A stretch of 64,000 nucleotides of DNA from Siphonodentalium dalli. Lineage: Eukaryota; Mollusca; Scaphopoda; Gadilida; Siphonodentaliidae. The first letter of the stretch is position 1. Each line of letters opens with the position of its first letter. The stretch is from NCBI GenBank assembly GCA_032622095.1, contig CP136065.1:51389949-51453948 (forward strand), read 5' to 3'. The notes below the pieces were generated by a model. It was not told the origin of the DNA. It searched no databases and worked only from the letters and a program-made list of their open reading frames with translations. This document shows, in pieces, positions 1-10,289 of this stretch. Made by a program: the position numbers and the translations under genes.

Positions 1-339
1 GAGATATTTAACATTTTCCAGCAGCAGTTTTGTATGATTGTTTGTACTGGTAGTTTTTTTGTATATTGTAAGTTTGTCATTATGCCAAACTATTTATGAA
101 GAAAGCTTGATATGTGCTTGACATCTGTTAAAAACAATGACTTGTGTTAAATTAACAAGTTGTTATGTAATGGATGACTGACAATCAGTCAAACTGATTA
201 CGAACATTTCTGTCATTGAAACCTAGTCTTGAATTACAGCCATTGGACTCTTGTCCTGGCAATAGGAGTGGAAGTAATTTTTCTATAATAGAATTTGATT
301 TACAGAATTCTTGAGTGGCAGCTTGCAATGGTAGAATAT

Positions 340-530
340 TATCCCTTATTATAATATGGATTCAGTTATAGACAGTCAGACGAAAAGATAATACGGGTGC
401 AGAAATATTCATATACATTGTTGGGAAATGTTCAGATAATAAGTTCAACATGTTGAACCTATGTTGAACTTATTATCTGAACATTTCTTAAGGGAACTAC
501 TTGTCAATGAGTATTTAGTAAAGAAAGTGA
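340..530. mobile_element. Partial copy of TTAA element family 1 (GTTCAGATAATAAG family)
   Basis: This stretch aligns by eye with the better preserved copies at 785-1025 and 18510-18708 (shared order: CAGACGA..., GCAGAA.TATTCATAT, GGGAAATGTTCAGATAA, TGAACATTTC, GAGTATTTAGTA). The left end is missing and the right end is degenerate. It contains a 27-bp hairpin (425-487). Non-coding; a member of a short non-autonomous DNA element family. Confidence 0.6.
425..487. repeat. Perfect 27-bp inverted repeat
   Basis: Arms 425-451 and 461-487 are exact reverse complements (left arm begins GAAATGTTCAGATAATAAG) around a 9-nt loop. The arm sequence is the internal motif of the family 1 element, so this hairpin probably arose by inverted duplication inside one copy. 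Confidence 0.9.
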
Positions 531-784
531 TAAATGAACATCCGTTTCATTGTGGTAATGGGATTTTTAATGCAAAAAACAATTCAGCAAACTTCAATAT
601 CCTTGATTGCACACTGCCAAATGTATTTTGAATCGTGCAATCTCTACGGGTTGTGAAAAACCGATCATCTCCGGTGATTTCCTGGAATTTGTGCTGCCGC
701 ATCAAATTTCCTAAGATAATATGTTGAGAATATAACAGCATATCACCAAGATGGTCTTAAATTTTACCTCACAGACGACTATTA

Positions 785-1025
785 TTAAACCTTTCTATAC
801 TAAATACTTATTGATGAATAGTTCCCCCGACATCGTTTGTTGAACTTATTATCTGAACATTTCCAATCTGTGAATATGAATCCATCTGCAATTTTATTTT
901 TTATTTGTATGTCTGTCGTCGGCTTCATTTTTTTTCTGGACATACCCTCTAAATGAATGATAGACTATTCCAATATATACTTTTATAACTGAATGGGAGA
1001 ATCCATTTAGTGTTGAAAGGGTTAA
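785..1025. mobile_element. TTAA element family 1, near full-length non-autonomous copy
   Basis: TTAA occurs at both ends (785-788 and 1022-1025). The ends read inwards as TTAAACCTTTCTATACTAA and, reverse-complemented, TTAACCCTTTCAACACTAA. Length is about 240 bp with no coding capacity. TTAA target duplications with ends starting CCCTTT are typical of piggyBac-like elements; the assignment is inference because no transposase is present. In opposite orientation the body matches the 26117-26816 copy. Confidence 0.65.
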
Positions 1026-1524
1026 CCTCTGACTGATCTCTGAGATTGTGTCATGTCATCTGTGAAATCTTTCTATATTGCTTGTAGAATTTGTAATGGA
1101 CATGATTTGGTTCCAGGGTGATAAGTGCTCCATACATTAAAACTAATTACTATCACATGGGTGTAATAAATGAATCAATTATTATTAATTTAATAGATAA
1201 GTTCTTGGAAATGTTCAACTGAAGCTGCTACCCAAGATCTTCTGTTGTCATTGCTAGATATAGTAGTGTGCTTGTAATTTTGATGAATATTGTTGATCAA
1301 TTCTGTACAAATTCCCAGAATTAAATTCGGTGCTCACATTGATTTTATGTCTTTTCTTTCACTCCACTGCTTTTGTTGTCCCTTGAAAAAAAACTTATGT
1401 GACTATAGAAATGATCATGTCTGAAATGTTTGCTGTCCGGATGATAACTTGTATAATATTTGACAGAATTCTATAACATTTGGTGTTCATGTATGGCCTA
1501 CATAGGATAAAGTCACTGTATTGT

Positions 1525-1945
1525 ACGCCCTTTTTTAGATCAGCTTGACAAAGACAAGTTTGAGCTATTGCCATGGGTTGGCGTGTACCATCCGTCTGTC
1601 AGGGGCGTCCGTCCATCAATAATTTCCGTTAGCACACCCTACAGGTCACATCTTTCATCTGATCGTAACCAAACTTCATACGGATCTTTGGGGTGAGCTC
1701 TAGATGGGAGCCATCGAATTGTTTCCGTAGTTTGTTAAAAAAACATGGCCACCAGCAGCCATCTTGGATTTCAATCCATCGGCACACCCTGCAGCACGCA
1801 TTTATTGGAGAATTGTTTTGAAAATATACATGCATGTTTATAATTGCTTCTAGATGGGAGCCATCAAATTTGAACAATTTTCAAGAAAAATATGGCCATT
1901 GGTCGCCATCTTGGATTTTAGCTCCAAGTTGAGCTACAGTGTCAT
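1525..1945. repeat. Dispersed invertebrate repeat with internal duplication
   Basis: Contains two copies of a block with TCTAGATGGGAGCCATC followed by ATGGCCA and CGCCATCTTGGATTTTA-like text (about 1691-1780 and 1851-1920), preceded by a CCGTCTGTCAGGGGCGTCCG tract. Repeats with this layout are common in mollusc genomes as I recall them. The minus-strand 82-codon frame inside it is not considered a gene. Confidence 0.5.
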
Positions 1946-2018
1946 TGACACTTTCATTGATATTGAATTTGCTGATGATTATATCTAATTAACATATAAT
2001 TTGAATCCTGAATAACAT

Positions 2019-2281
2019 TTAACCCTTTCATGACTGGAGCTTCCTGAAATTTTACAAAAACCCTGTGCCAATGCATTCTCTTATATATGCGAGTCTCCCA
2101 TAGGTCGCCTCGCATATATGATAAATTGAGAATACATTGTCCTAACAGTATTTACCTTGACATTATCTGCCAGTGCATTCTCTTATATATGCGAGGGTCC
2201 CTATGGCAGACTTGCATAATTATATAAGAATGCACTTGGATAGGATCTTTAATGCTGCAGCTCCCGTCATGAAAGGGTTAA
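2019..2281. mobile_element. Double-hairpin TTAA element (family 2), copy A
   Basis: Terminal inverted repeats begin TTAACCCTTTCATGAC at 2019 and its reverse complement ends at 2281; TTAA flanks suggest a piggyBac-like non-autonomous element. Inside are two imperfect hairpins, 2067-2142 and 2169-2239, both starting GCCA.TGCATTCTCTTATA and closing through a short CCATAGG/CCTATGG loop region. No coding capacity. Four related copies lie at 19576, 36536, 43359 and 44626. Confidence 0.8.
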
Positions 2282-2574
2282 GAAGGGGGTATGAATCATG
2301 AGTACTGCCTGAATATCCTGCATTCTGAAAAGTTGGGGGGTATAGTGTTAATACTGTCAGTGATTACTGATCGTGATTACAATGGTTGTATTTAGGCATC
2401 TGCCCATAACGTATTCTGTTGTGGGACTTCAGGTAATGTGGCATGCATTACATTTGCATAACAAATATGAGCTCTGATGGAATTCACACCAGGGAGCCTG
2501 TCTGAGGACAATATACCACATGTGGCGACAAGCTGACTTCTGTTATTATACATCTTTTTTGAAAATAAAGGGGG

Positions 2575-3572
2575 GTATACTGTTTTGCACCTGTCCGTCC
2601 GTGCATCCGTACGTCCGTCCGATGTCTGTTCATGTCATAACTTGAACAGTAGTGCTCGGATCTCAATGAAATTTTGTATGGCTGTTCATTACTATGAGGG
2701 CATTCAATAGACGGTTTCATTGTTTTGTTCTGATTTTCCATTCTAGAGTTATTCATCTTTGTTTTTCTTGAAATGTTGGATTTTTGGTCTGTCTGGTGTC
2801 TGTTCATGTCATAACTTCAACAGTTGTACTGGGATCTCAATGAAATTTGGTATGGATGTTCACTACTATGAGGACATTAAAAAGAGGGTTCCATCGTTTT
2901 GTTCGGATTTTCCATTCTGGAGTTATTCATCTTTTGTTTATCTGGAAATGTTGGCTTTTTGGTCCGTCTGGTGTCTGTTCATGTTGTAACTTCAACAGTT
3001 GTGCTGGGATCTCAATGAAATTTGGTATGGATGTTCACTACTATGAGGACATTAAAAAGAGGGTTCCATTGTTTTGTTCGGATTTTCCATTCTAGAGTTA
3101 TACATCTTTGTTTATCTGTAAATGTTGGCTTTTTGGTCCGCTGGTGTCTGTTCATGTCGTAACTTCGACAGTTGTGCTGGGATCTCAATGAAATTTGGTA
3201 TGGATGTTCACCACTATGAGGACATTCAATAGAGGATTCCATTGTTCTGTTCTACTTTTCCATTCTAGAGTTATTCATCTTTGTTTATCTGGAAATGTTG
3301 GTTGTTTGGTCCATCCAATTTCTGTTCAGCTCATAACTTGAATAGTAATGCTCGGATCTCAATGAATTTTTTTATGGATGTTCACCACTATGAGGACATT
3401 TAATGGCACATTCAAATGTTTGTTTTGTTTTTATTGTTCTATAGTTACTCATCTTTGTTTATATGAAAATTCTGGTGTTTGGGTCCATCTGTCTGAGTAT
3501 AGCCCTCATAAGTTATAGATATGCCCACACGAGGGGGTATGCACCGAACGACAGTCCATCTCTTGTTTCGCA
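2575..3572. repeat. Composite repeat with about five 174-bp tandem units
   Basis: Starts GGGGGGTATACTG, followed by a CCGTCCGT-rich tract, then units marked by GATCTCAATGAAATTT at 2659, 2833, 3008, 3181 and 3355 (spacing 173-175). It ends near GGGGGTATGC and CTCTTGTTT (about 3532-3572). The layout resembles the element at 16533-17585. Open frames of 72-107 codons here arise from the repeat and show no domain. Confidence 0.75.
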
Positions 3573-3736
3573 TGAACCCACTTCGAAGGCTTTGTCAGCA
3601 TATAATTATTTAATGTATTTGTTGACCCATTTTCATCTACAGCATCATAAGAGTCTCTTTAATAAATTAGAGATAGGTTAGATATCGGGTCCAGAAACCA
3701 GTTTTATGAAGCTCCACATAACATAAATGTATGGAG

Positions 3737-3792
3737 ACACGTTGAGTGGCAGCACATAGTACGAGATAACTCATAGTTGGCACTCAACGTGT
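3737..3792. repeat. Short inverted repeat
   Basis: Arms ACACGTTGAGTGGCA (3737-3751) and TGGCACTCAACGTGT (3778-3792) pair with one mismatch around a 26-nt loop. Function unknown; 3572-4260 otherwise shows no gene. Confidence 0.6.
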
Positions 3793-4277
3793 TAACTACC
3801 AGTTGTTGCAAATGGGCGCATTTTATGGGGTGATTACACCTTTTGTTTATTGAACGCGCATTGTCCTGATAATAAGATGTCTAAGTTACCTTCTGCGAGT
3901 TACGGCTTTCAAGCACGCAATGCGGTCGTAAATTTCAGAACATCAAGACATAATCTCAGGTTCAATATTGCACCCTACAGTGTTTAGCATCATTTCATGG
4001 CAATTCTGTGTTGCAGAGATTCCATCAATTTTATAAGAGTATATACACCCAAGGTGCGTTGGAATTTAAATCTTGGAATGTCAGCGCAAGCTCCGTTTAA
4101 ATACCCACTGGGAACAGGGAGACGTAGCGGCAGTTTTATTGTTATTAGCTAGGTGTAGTTTCGATTACGTTGCACGCGAGACTTCACACTTGAAAACGAC
4201 TGCAGTATATTTATGTGTGGCACGGTAATTGCAGCTGAAGAATAATCGGTTAATAACACAAGCACGTGTATGGTGTC

Positions 4278-4523
4278 ATGGGCAAGGTGCATTATGCCAA
4301 AGTCAAGCGGAAGCTGGTACGCATATGTGAGGAATCTGGATTTGAGATCCGCGCTGAGGGACCCGGTAGGTATCACGGTGGGGAATTACGTGGTTTCGAG
4401 TTGATGAGTATCACGCATTCAAAATGGCCGAGGCGATCTAAAACGCGACCAGAATCGAGGAAAAAAGGTAATAAACTAAGATATGACATATTACATAGTA
4501 TTTTGACAGCTACGAGCAGATGA
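4278..4523 (+). CDS. Hypothetical short reading frame or first-exon candidate
   Basis: The frame starts at an ATG at 4278 with a G in the +4 position. The first 30 residues (MGKVHYAKVKRKLV...) are basic and codon-like; after GGACCCG at about 4359-4366 comes GTAGGT, a possible splice donor, and the rest of the frame looks like read-through of non-coding DNA. The preceding 150 bases are richer in CpG than the surroundings. I do not recognise a family. It could equally be a chance frame; there is no homology or transcript evidence available here. Confidence 0.2.
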   Translation: MGKVHYAKVKRKLVRICEESGFEIRAEGPGRYHGGELRGFELMSITHSKWPRRSKTRPESRKKGNKLRYDILHSILTATSR

Positions 4524-4582
4524 TATACTATCTTTCAAACAAGCTGATAACTCGTTTATGTCCAAATTCACATTTGTTTGCT

Positions 4583-4682
4583 CTAACATTCTGACCAAAG
4601 TTGTCAGTCGAAGGATTTTCCAAGAAGTATGGACTGGTGTATTCCACGAACCTCCGACTGGCAACTTTGGTTAGAATGTTAT
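4583..4682. repeat. Imperfect 28-bp inverted repeat
   Basis: Arms 4583-4610 (CTAACATTCTGACCAAAG...) and 4655-4682 are reverse complements with two or three mismatches, separated by 44 nt. It lies immediately left of the large foldback at 4802-5142 and may be part of the same mobile unit. Confidence 0.7.
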
Positions 4683-4801
4683 AGAAAGCCACTTAAGTAT
4701 TTCCAAACAAATAAGGTATCAACTTGTTTCAAAAATAAACCAGCATATGCTCGTAACAGTCAAACTGCTATGTTTTGTGTCAGTTCCTCGTATATTATGA
4801 A

Positions 4802-5142
4802 GTTAAAGGGGTACTGTATCCGGCCATTTATGAGACCATCTCTTTTAAACTCAACAGAATATATGCAACAAATGAATGAATTTAAACCATGGATTGGTGC
4901 AAAATACACTCGTGTGCTCTTGCAAACAACATGGTAATTATAATGAAAATGAATTTATGACTCCAGTCATAAATTCATTTTCATTATTTTTTTATTACCA
5001 TGTTTGCATCGTTCGTAGATCACACAAGTTTATTTTGCACTGATCCATGGCTCAAATTCATTAATTTGTTGCATATATTCTGGAGTATAAAAGGAGATGG
5101 TCTCATAAATGGTCGGATCTAGTATCCAGTACCCCTTTAAAC
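4802..5142. mobile_element. 340-bp foldback element
   Basis: A long inverted repeat: the left arm begins GTTAAAGGGGTACTG at 4802, and the right arm ends with CAGTACCCCTTTAAAC at 5142. The arms, about 160 bp each, stay alignable throughout (TTTATGAGACCATCTC, ATATATGCAACAAAT, CATGGAT, TGCAAAATA). The centre is a perfect 21-bp pair (4942-4962 with 4965-4985) with a 2-nt loop. Transcribed, it would form one long hairpin. The 102-codon plus-strand frame overlapping the left arm is not a gene. Confidence 0.85.
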
Positions 5143-6097
5143 TATATACTCGTCTAGTTGTTTAGTGTGTCTATCGTCAGCGCATGTTCAATCTGGACAC
5201 CCAAGATGATACTTTGCAGAATTCTCAATCTTATAAATAAGCTATAAAACTGTCGCTCTGAGTTTGTTCAGGTGTGTGTTTTATATACAATCTTCCATCT
5301 CTTATATCTTAAAAGAAGCTTTGAACAGCGAGCCACATGCGCTTCAACGTGAGAATAGAATACATGTACATACATTCTGACATCACCTATAGACAAAACC
5401 CGGGGTATCTCGGCCACCCTTGGTACAATTATACCGGGGTATATATGTTTCCCAACTTCCATGCAGGGACGTGTATAGGTAATTAGAGTGTCTCATTTGG
5501 GTGCATGTCTGTCTTATTTCCAACTGCATGCCCCCCCCCCCCCCAAAACAGACAAGACCCAAATACCAAATTAGGGAATTTCTATTATATATGCACACTG
5601 CCATTGGGTTGGATACCTCAAAGTTTCCAAATGTTGGAAATGTTTAACCTGACACCAACCACTAAGCCACGCAAATTTCCAACTGATAACCATTACAGCC
5701 AAAAGGGTTGTGTGGAAATATTCGACTTTTTGTCTAACGATAACGCTGTGCACGTCAGTCATATCATTTCCAACTACATTTGTTGAACATTTGGACTAAC
5801 GTTGCATGTGATGTCACCCGTCATGTCGCCACGCACGTCCCTGCCCACGTGCTTGCACCACGGTATGCAGAAAACTCTCCGGTGCAAGCAAGGGACTAGT
5901 AGTCTATAGTACATAAATACCCCGGTATGCCAAGTGGCTTTACCCCTTATATGTCATATATTGGGGACGGATATAGCACTGTAACGAATATAAGGTGAAC
6001 CCCCGATATATGCCAATTGACTGAAACACCATGCAGTATATATGCCGATGATCAATAGTGTTTAACCTACGCAAGTGCACCGGGTAAGCAGTACACA
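5143..6097. other. Intergenic, no gene seen
   Basis: AT-rich with a run of 14 C at 5531-5544 and several copies of a CCGGGGTAT / ATACCCCGG motif (about 5400, 5433, 5918). The same motif recurs just beyond the other side of the LTR retrotransposon (10512-10620). Short frames of 63-93 codons show no domain. Confidence 0.5.
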
Positions 6098-6320
6098 CCA
6101 ATGTCTGCTATTTCTCTCGGGGATACTCTAAACTAGCTGCGCCAGTAAGGTAATCGTATTTGATAAAGAGTGCAATTGTGTGCTGCTTCACAGGAAAGTA
6201 ATTTCAAACGAAAAGAACGATTAGGTTTATCTTACAATTAACTACAAGGAGTTCTGGTCTGTCAATAGAAACTGTTAATGAACGATTAATAATATCCCAC
6301 ATTATATATATGGCGCGACA
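6098..6320 (-). repeat. 3' LTR remnant
   Basis: Matches 10290-10491 in the same orientation. Shared blocks include GCGCCAGTAAGG/ACGCCAGTAAGG, GATTAGGTTTATC, ACAAGGAGTTCTGGTCTGTC and AATATCCCACATTAT. On the minus strand it begins TGTCGCGCCATA directly after a polypurine tract, as expected for a 3' LTR. The distal end is uncertain by about 20 bases. Confidence 0.7.
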
Positions 6321-6321
6321 A

Positions 6322-6340
6322 TTTTCTCTTTTCTCCTCCG
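6322..6340 (-). other. Polypurine tract
   Basis: The minus strand reads CGGAGGAGAAAAGAGAAAA immediately upstream of the 3' LTR start. In LTR retrotransposons this tract primes plus-strand DNA synthesis. Position and composition fit; there is no independent evidence. Confidence 0.65.
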
Positions 6341-6514
6341 CCCATGACCCCATTGATATCTTCTAAGATGTGACATAGTCCTTCTGACTCCTTCAAATAT
6401 TCAGGCGGGTGTCTCGATCTTGTTTTCCGTTCTGATTGGTCACTCCGTTGGATCGCGTGTCGCGTGTCTTGTGGGATAGGCCGGATGTCATCAACTTGGT
6501 CAGTTGATATTATG

Positions 6515-7081
6515 TCACCTGGAATTGCAGCCTTGCAGGTAATGCCGGGGGTTCACTGTCAGTATATTGTAGATGTTCCTGATTTGTATCCCTAGTGGGA
6601 ATAGACATGGATGACAACATGTGATCCTCCGGTACGCGATAACATTCGTCACGTTTGACACGGTATGCTGTCGCACGTAACTGTGACCCAACGAATTTGC
6701 GAATGGTAATCCACTCTCCGTCACACCCAGAAACAAGGTAAAGGTTCTTAATGCTTATCCTTGTCTGTTACAACGTATACGATATCGCCTATATTTACAT
6801 CACATTGATGTGGCGTTTTGACGCGGAGCATTAGACGCCTCGTTGTGTGCATGGTTGTCCAAGCGTCGTTGATTTTGAGTTAAAATTAAGTCACGGTCAT
6901 TAATAGGAATCTGAACATGTGTGTACTGATCGCGCTGAAAGAGCATTTCACGTGACGATAAACCGCTTCTACGTAAACGCGAATTTAAATGTGCAACTGC
7001 CAAAGCAAGCTTGACTGGTGTTAAGTCGAGTTTTCTGGCGACTAATCTCAGTCTCGAGCTCTTGCACAGCACGTTCTGCAA
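6515..7081 (-). pseudogene. Integrase C-terminal remnant of the LTR retrotransposon
   Basis: The minus-strand frame at 6800-7081 contains VKLALAVAHLNSRLRRSG, LSSREMLFQRDQYT and QIPINDRDLI, a pattern I recognise from the end of the integrase core in a mollusc/cnidarian retroelement family (normally followed by a GDIVY segment and a small C-terminal domain). The next frame, 6515-6736, carries the C-terminal domain only in pieces, with frame changes and stops between. The upstream core, with its expected D,D-E residues, is largely eroded. Non-functional. Confidence 0.6.
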
Positions 7082-7429
7082 CTATTTTCTTGTTGATATT
7101 TTTAACCCTTTCTAGTTCTATGGCGATGTACCTTTAGGTTAACGCGATATCATTTACGAATGCCTGGAAACCAGGGGCTGGATCCGTGCGAAAACGGCCG
7201 GTGGACCATCAAGAGGCGACAGTTTGGCACACATCGTAATCAGAGCGTCACGGAGCGTATCGGCTAGCTCGTTATCAATACGGTATAGGCTTCTGCATAA
7301 GATGTCACTGCTCGCGAAGATCTAACACTATTTGTTTAGTCTGCTTCAATGCATCTGACGATGTCTGATCTTTCAGTACGTGTGGGACAGTACGCAGATA
7401 TGCATATGGCATATATATGACAGCGTTGA

Positions 7430-7620
7430 GACACTGCGTCGACATCTTTGTCCATGTCCAACGAGTAGAATTGACGCTGGACGACTGCCTTCAATTGATG
7501 CGCACTTGGATGGTCTAACTTAGATGCAAGTGTCGAGGTTATGCACTCACGGTCACGAGCTAACAGCTCTTGTCTTTTAACAACTAAAAATCGTCATAGC
7601 TGGTGTGTCTGCAGTAAGGA
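7430..7620 (-). pseudogene. Integrase zinc-binding N-terminal remnant
   Basis: Minus-strand translation around 7438-7520 gives HPSAHQLKAVVQRQFYSLDM followed by VDAVSQRC, which resembles the HHCC-type integrase N-terminal domain. It directly precedes the C-terminal integrase remnant on the minus strand. Frameshifts separate it from both neighbours. Confidence 0.55.
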
Positions 7621-7689
7621 ATTTTTTGACATCTCGAAAGCTTGTGGTCTTTTTAGATGACACAAATGTGGACCATCAGCCAGCGTTTG

Positions 7690-8220
7690 AAGTCATGCAG
7701 CCCTGTTGGTTAATGGTAAGCGAACGTGCCCTGCTATGATGTCTTGTGTAGTCGTCTGACGAACTACATAATCCTCTGTTTCTGCCACAAACAGGCAGAT
7801 TCGACAATCGGGGTTAGTGCAGTCTGCCGAGTGACGACTGGCAAAATACAAGATACAAGATTCGTGTAGCCTTTAATGTGTCTAATTGGCACGTTGTATC
7901 TGTTTACAGCTTGCCAAGAATGTCGCGACTCGGGGACTTGCTGAAAACTCTCCTCTGCACAGTTTATCAAATGCCTGTACACAAGTCACAAGGCTTATTG
8001 TCTGTAAGAACACATGCCTGGTGGTCACTCTGGACTATGAACGAACCGAAGTGCGTGAAAGCGACTGTAATACTCAAGGCCTCGATCTCACAAGGAAGCC
8101 ACCAGACTTGTTGTTTCCGCAATTTTGAACTAAATAAACCAGCCAGAGCTTTTAGCCATCCCTGACTACGTATAATGTTGCCCCAGTTCCACGTTGTTTC
8201 GCTGAACCATCAGTAACCAT
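7690..8220 (-). pseudogene. RNase H domain remnant of the LTR retrotransposon
   Basis: From 8220 leftwards on the minus strand: [18 protein letters not shown] (first catalytic Asp context), then after a frame change [10 protein letters not shown] (catalytic Glu) and [14 protein letters not shown] (catalytic Asp). Further on come VRHIKGYTN and a cysteine-rich piece near 7790. The motif order matches retroelement RNase H joined to an integrase linker. At least two frameshifts interrupt it, so no active enzyme can be made. Plus-strand frames at 7878-8165 are shadows. Confidence 0.7.
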
Positions 8221-8224
8221 CCGT

Positions 8225-8470
8225 AGCTCATCGGTACGACGGGGTAATACGATGGCTGAATTGTTAGTCAGATGGTTCGGGGCGGCCACGAATGCTGCGA
8301 TTTGTTCCTCCGACCACACGAGTGTGTCATGTGAGACACTGCAGTGATGCTATCAAGAGGAGAGATCACGTGTGCGCACCGTGGGATGACTCTGCCCAAA
8401 ATGTTGCATTATATCCTATGAATGCAAGTAACCCACGAACGGTCGGTCACATGTTGAAAGTGCAGCCACT
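8225..8470 (-). pseudogene. RT thumb/connection remnant
   Basis: Minus-strand fragments such as ILGRVIPRCAH and ISPLDSITAV, then WSEEQIAAF and [16 protein letters not shown], correspond to the connection between reverse transcriptase and RNase H in this element family. They occur in two frames with stops between. The catalytic YxDD part of the reverse transcriptase that should precede them is absent. Confidence 0.5.
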
Positions 8471-8499
8471 CTGTGCCCACTTGATTGCATTTTTCTATC

Positions 8500-8760
8500 A
8501 CACCATTCCCATTAAAGAATTGTTGTGTGTTGCGGCGCGATCATAATTTTCACGAAAATTTGAGGTCACATGGCATGGTATCCCCATGGCACCACCAGCG
8601 TATACGCGAACCCATTTGAATGGCGTAGCTATACCACAATATTTGGCAGATGCAAGAGGGATCTTGTAAAAAGATTTTGTGAGGTCTGACTATTATTTTA
8701 TTGTATACCTCCTTGTAGAGTGAGTGTTGAATCGACGTCGGTCATGACGGAAGGTTGTGG
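8500..8760 (-). pseudogene. Reverse transcriptase fragment
   Basis: From 8689 on the minus strand the translation reads [18 protein letters not shown] then [12 protein letters not shown] and GAMGIP. This is the classic first catalytic-Asp motif and following G..TPF..V block of retroviral-type reverse transcriptases. The frame ends near 8540 and the downstream YxDD motif is missing by deletion. An upstream stop separates it from the linker frame. Confidence 0.75.
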
Positions 8761-8766
8761 CTTACT

Positions 8767-9183
8767 CTACCGTCCTACATCTGCGAATGTTGCGAAAGGT
8801 TGTGACTCGTTGTTGCCATTGTTGATTGGTTTTACTGTCTCACTCTCAGATGACATTTGTAACACTTGTCCAAAATGTTCGCTGCGCCGGAGATTGACGA
8901 CCTGGTCAGTTTCATTGCAAATGCGAATCGTGTTGCCAACTAGCTGCACGATACGAGGCTCTGGCCATTGTGTATGTGCAGCGGACTTCCGGTTTGGAGA
9001 TATAAGAACATGCGCATTTAGTCGCCGTATGACGTGTGGACCACGAGCCTCAGCTTGATACCCATACGAATATGAACTCTTATCACCTACGCGAACGCTT
9101 TGTCTTGCAGGCCGTACACTCACATCGCTACTCATGCTAATTAAGACGTCAACATCCAGGTCTTCCGCGACTAGCGCTTCCAA
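8767..9183 (-). pseudogene. Protease C-terminal half and protease-RT linker remnant
   Basis: 138-codon minus-strand frame. The start, EALVAEDLDVDVLI, followed by DVSVRPARQSVRVG, fits the C-terminal strand region of retropepsin-like proteases in this element family. WPEPRIVQLVGNTIRICNET and RRSEHFGQV match the linker before reverse transcriptase. It continues from the 9259-9735 frame after a frame break near 9190-9258. Confidence 0.6.
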
Positions 9184-9258
9184 TTCGATCTTGTTACCAT
9201 CTCTCGAGAGAATGAGTCGTGTTTCACCAACTATATTGAGATGAGATTGTCCATCAGC

Positions 9259-9735
9259 CTATAAAGCCTGTTGATTAGACTTTGTGACTTTTAACCCGAG
9301 ATTAGCTGCAACAGACCACTTGATCATATTGGTCTCTGCACCAGAATTTATGGTCTGTTGAACTGTGTGATGCTTAAATAATTTGCTAAGAAATGGAGAC
9401 TTCTTAACTTGCACACGCCTCGCATTCGAATGGTCGTCGCCGATATCTTCCCTATTTTCATGGTACTCATCAACGTCCACGTCAACAATCTCGTCGGCTA
9501 TGATCGACCTTGACTTTGTCAAAAGCCTTCTATCATTATCAGGAAGAAAGGGACACTTGCTGAGATAGTGATGAAATTCTGAGCGACGTGTCTGGTTGCA
9601 TAATGGACATGACTTTATGGTCTGTTGTTGGTTCGTCTGAACGGTCAGATGCTGTTGCAAGCGTTTGGAAAGTCCTTGATGAGATGTCGAATGCAATGTT
9701 TTCACAACTTCACTGAAGGAAAGTTTATCCAACAA
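9259..9735 (-). pseudogene. Gag zinc knuckle and retropepsin-like protease remnant
   Basis: 158-codon minus-strand frame. Residues about 43-63 contain CPLCNQTRRSEFHHYLSKC, a CCHC-type knuckle with wide spacing. An acidic spacer follows (VDVDVDEYHENRED). Near the C-terminus TINSGAETNMI aligns with the D-[ST]-G-A active-site loop of aspartic proteases, but the catalytic Asp is replaced by Asn. This substitution plus the truncation argue for a dead copy. Confidence 0.7.
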
Positions 9736-10048
9736 TGAGGCTTTTAAAACTTCTTATTTGTTAGACGACAATGACCGTGAACGGAGTTCTGTCCCGTATC
9801 GCATCTTCACAGGTTTTGGTAATTTAGGATGTAAGAATCGTAGCCATGTTAGGACAACGAAATTGGGTCAAAGTTCTTCATCATCATCTGGAAGAACACC
9901 GTGGTGTGAAATACCTCCAACCGAGCGACCGAGCGCAACAAACTGTCGTCGACACATGATGGTAACCGCTTATATAAATCCTTAGGTCGTACATCAGATG
10001 CCAGTGGTATATCAGCTAAGTACAAAAATAGTGTGTACGTATTGCCTG

Positions 10049-10273
10049 TCATACACTGTCAAGAGAAACAGATTTTTGTGTAATGGAATTACGAGCAATT
10101 ATTGGGCAAAAAATCGCAAATTTAACCAAGCATGAGCTCCAGTAATTTAACTTTTTGTTGTTCTGTTTTTTTGAGTAGCTTCTGGGACCGCATTGCCATC
10201 GTTTTTCAACCCGCGGAGTACTACTGCCATACTCTGTAGAAGAACTCTCAATTATGCTATGTCTCTGAATCAA
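10049..10273 (-). pseudogene. Gag N-terminal remnant
   Basis: 74-codon minus-strand frame just inside the 5' LTR, with SSTEYGSSTPRVEKRWQCG near the start, similar in my recollection to the beginning of gag in related invertebrate elements. The middle of gag between this frame and the zinc knuckle (about 9740-10048) is short and frameshifted, so most of the capsid region has been lost. Confidence 0.4.
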
Positions 10274-10289
10274 CGGTTCTCAAATAACA

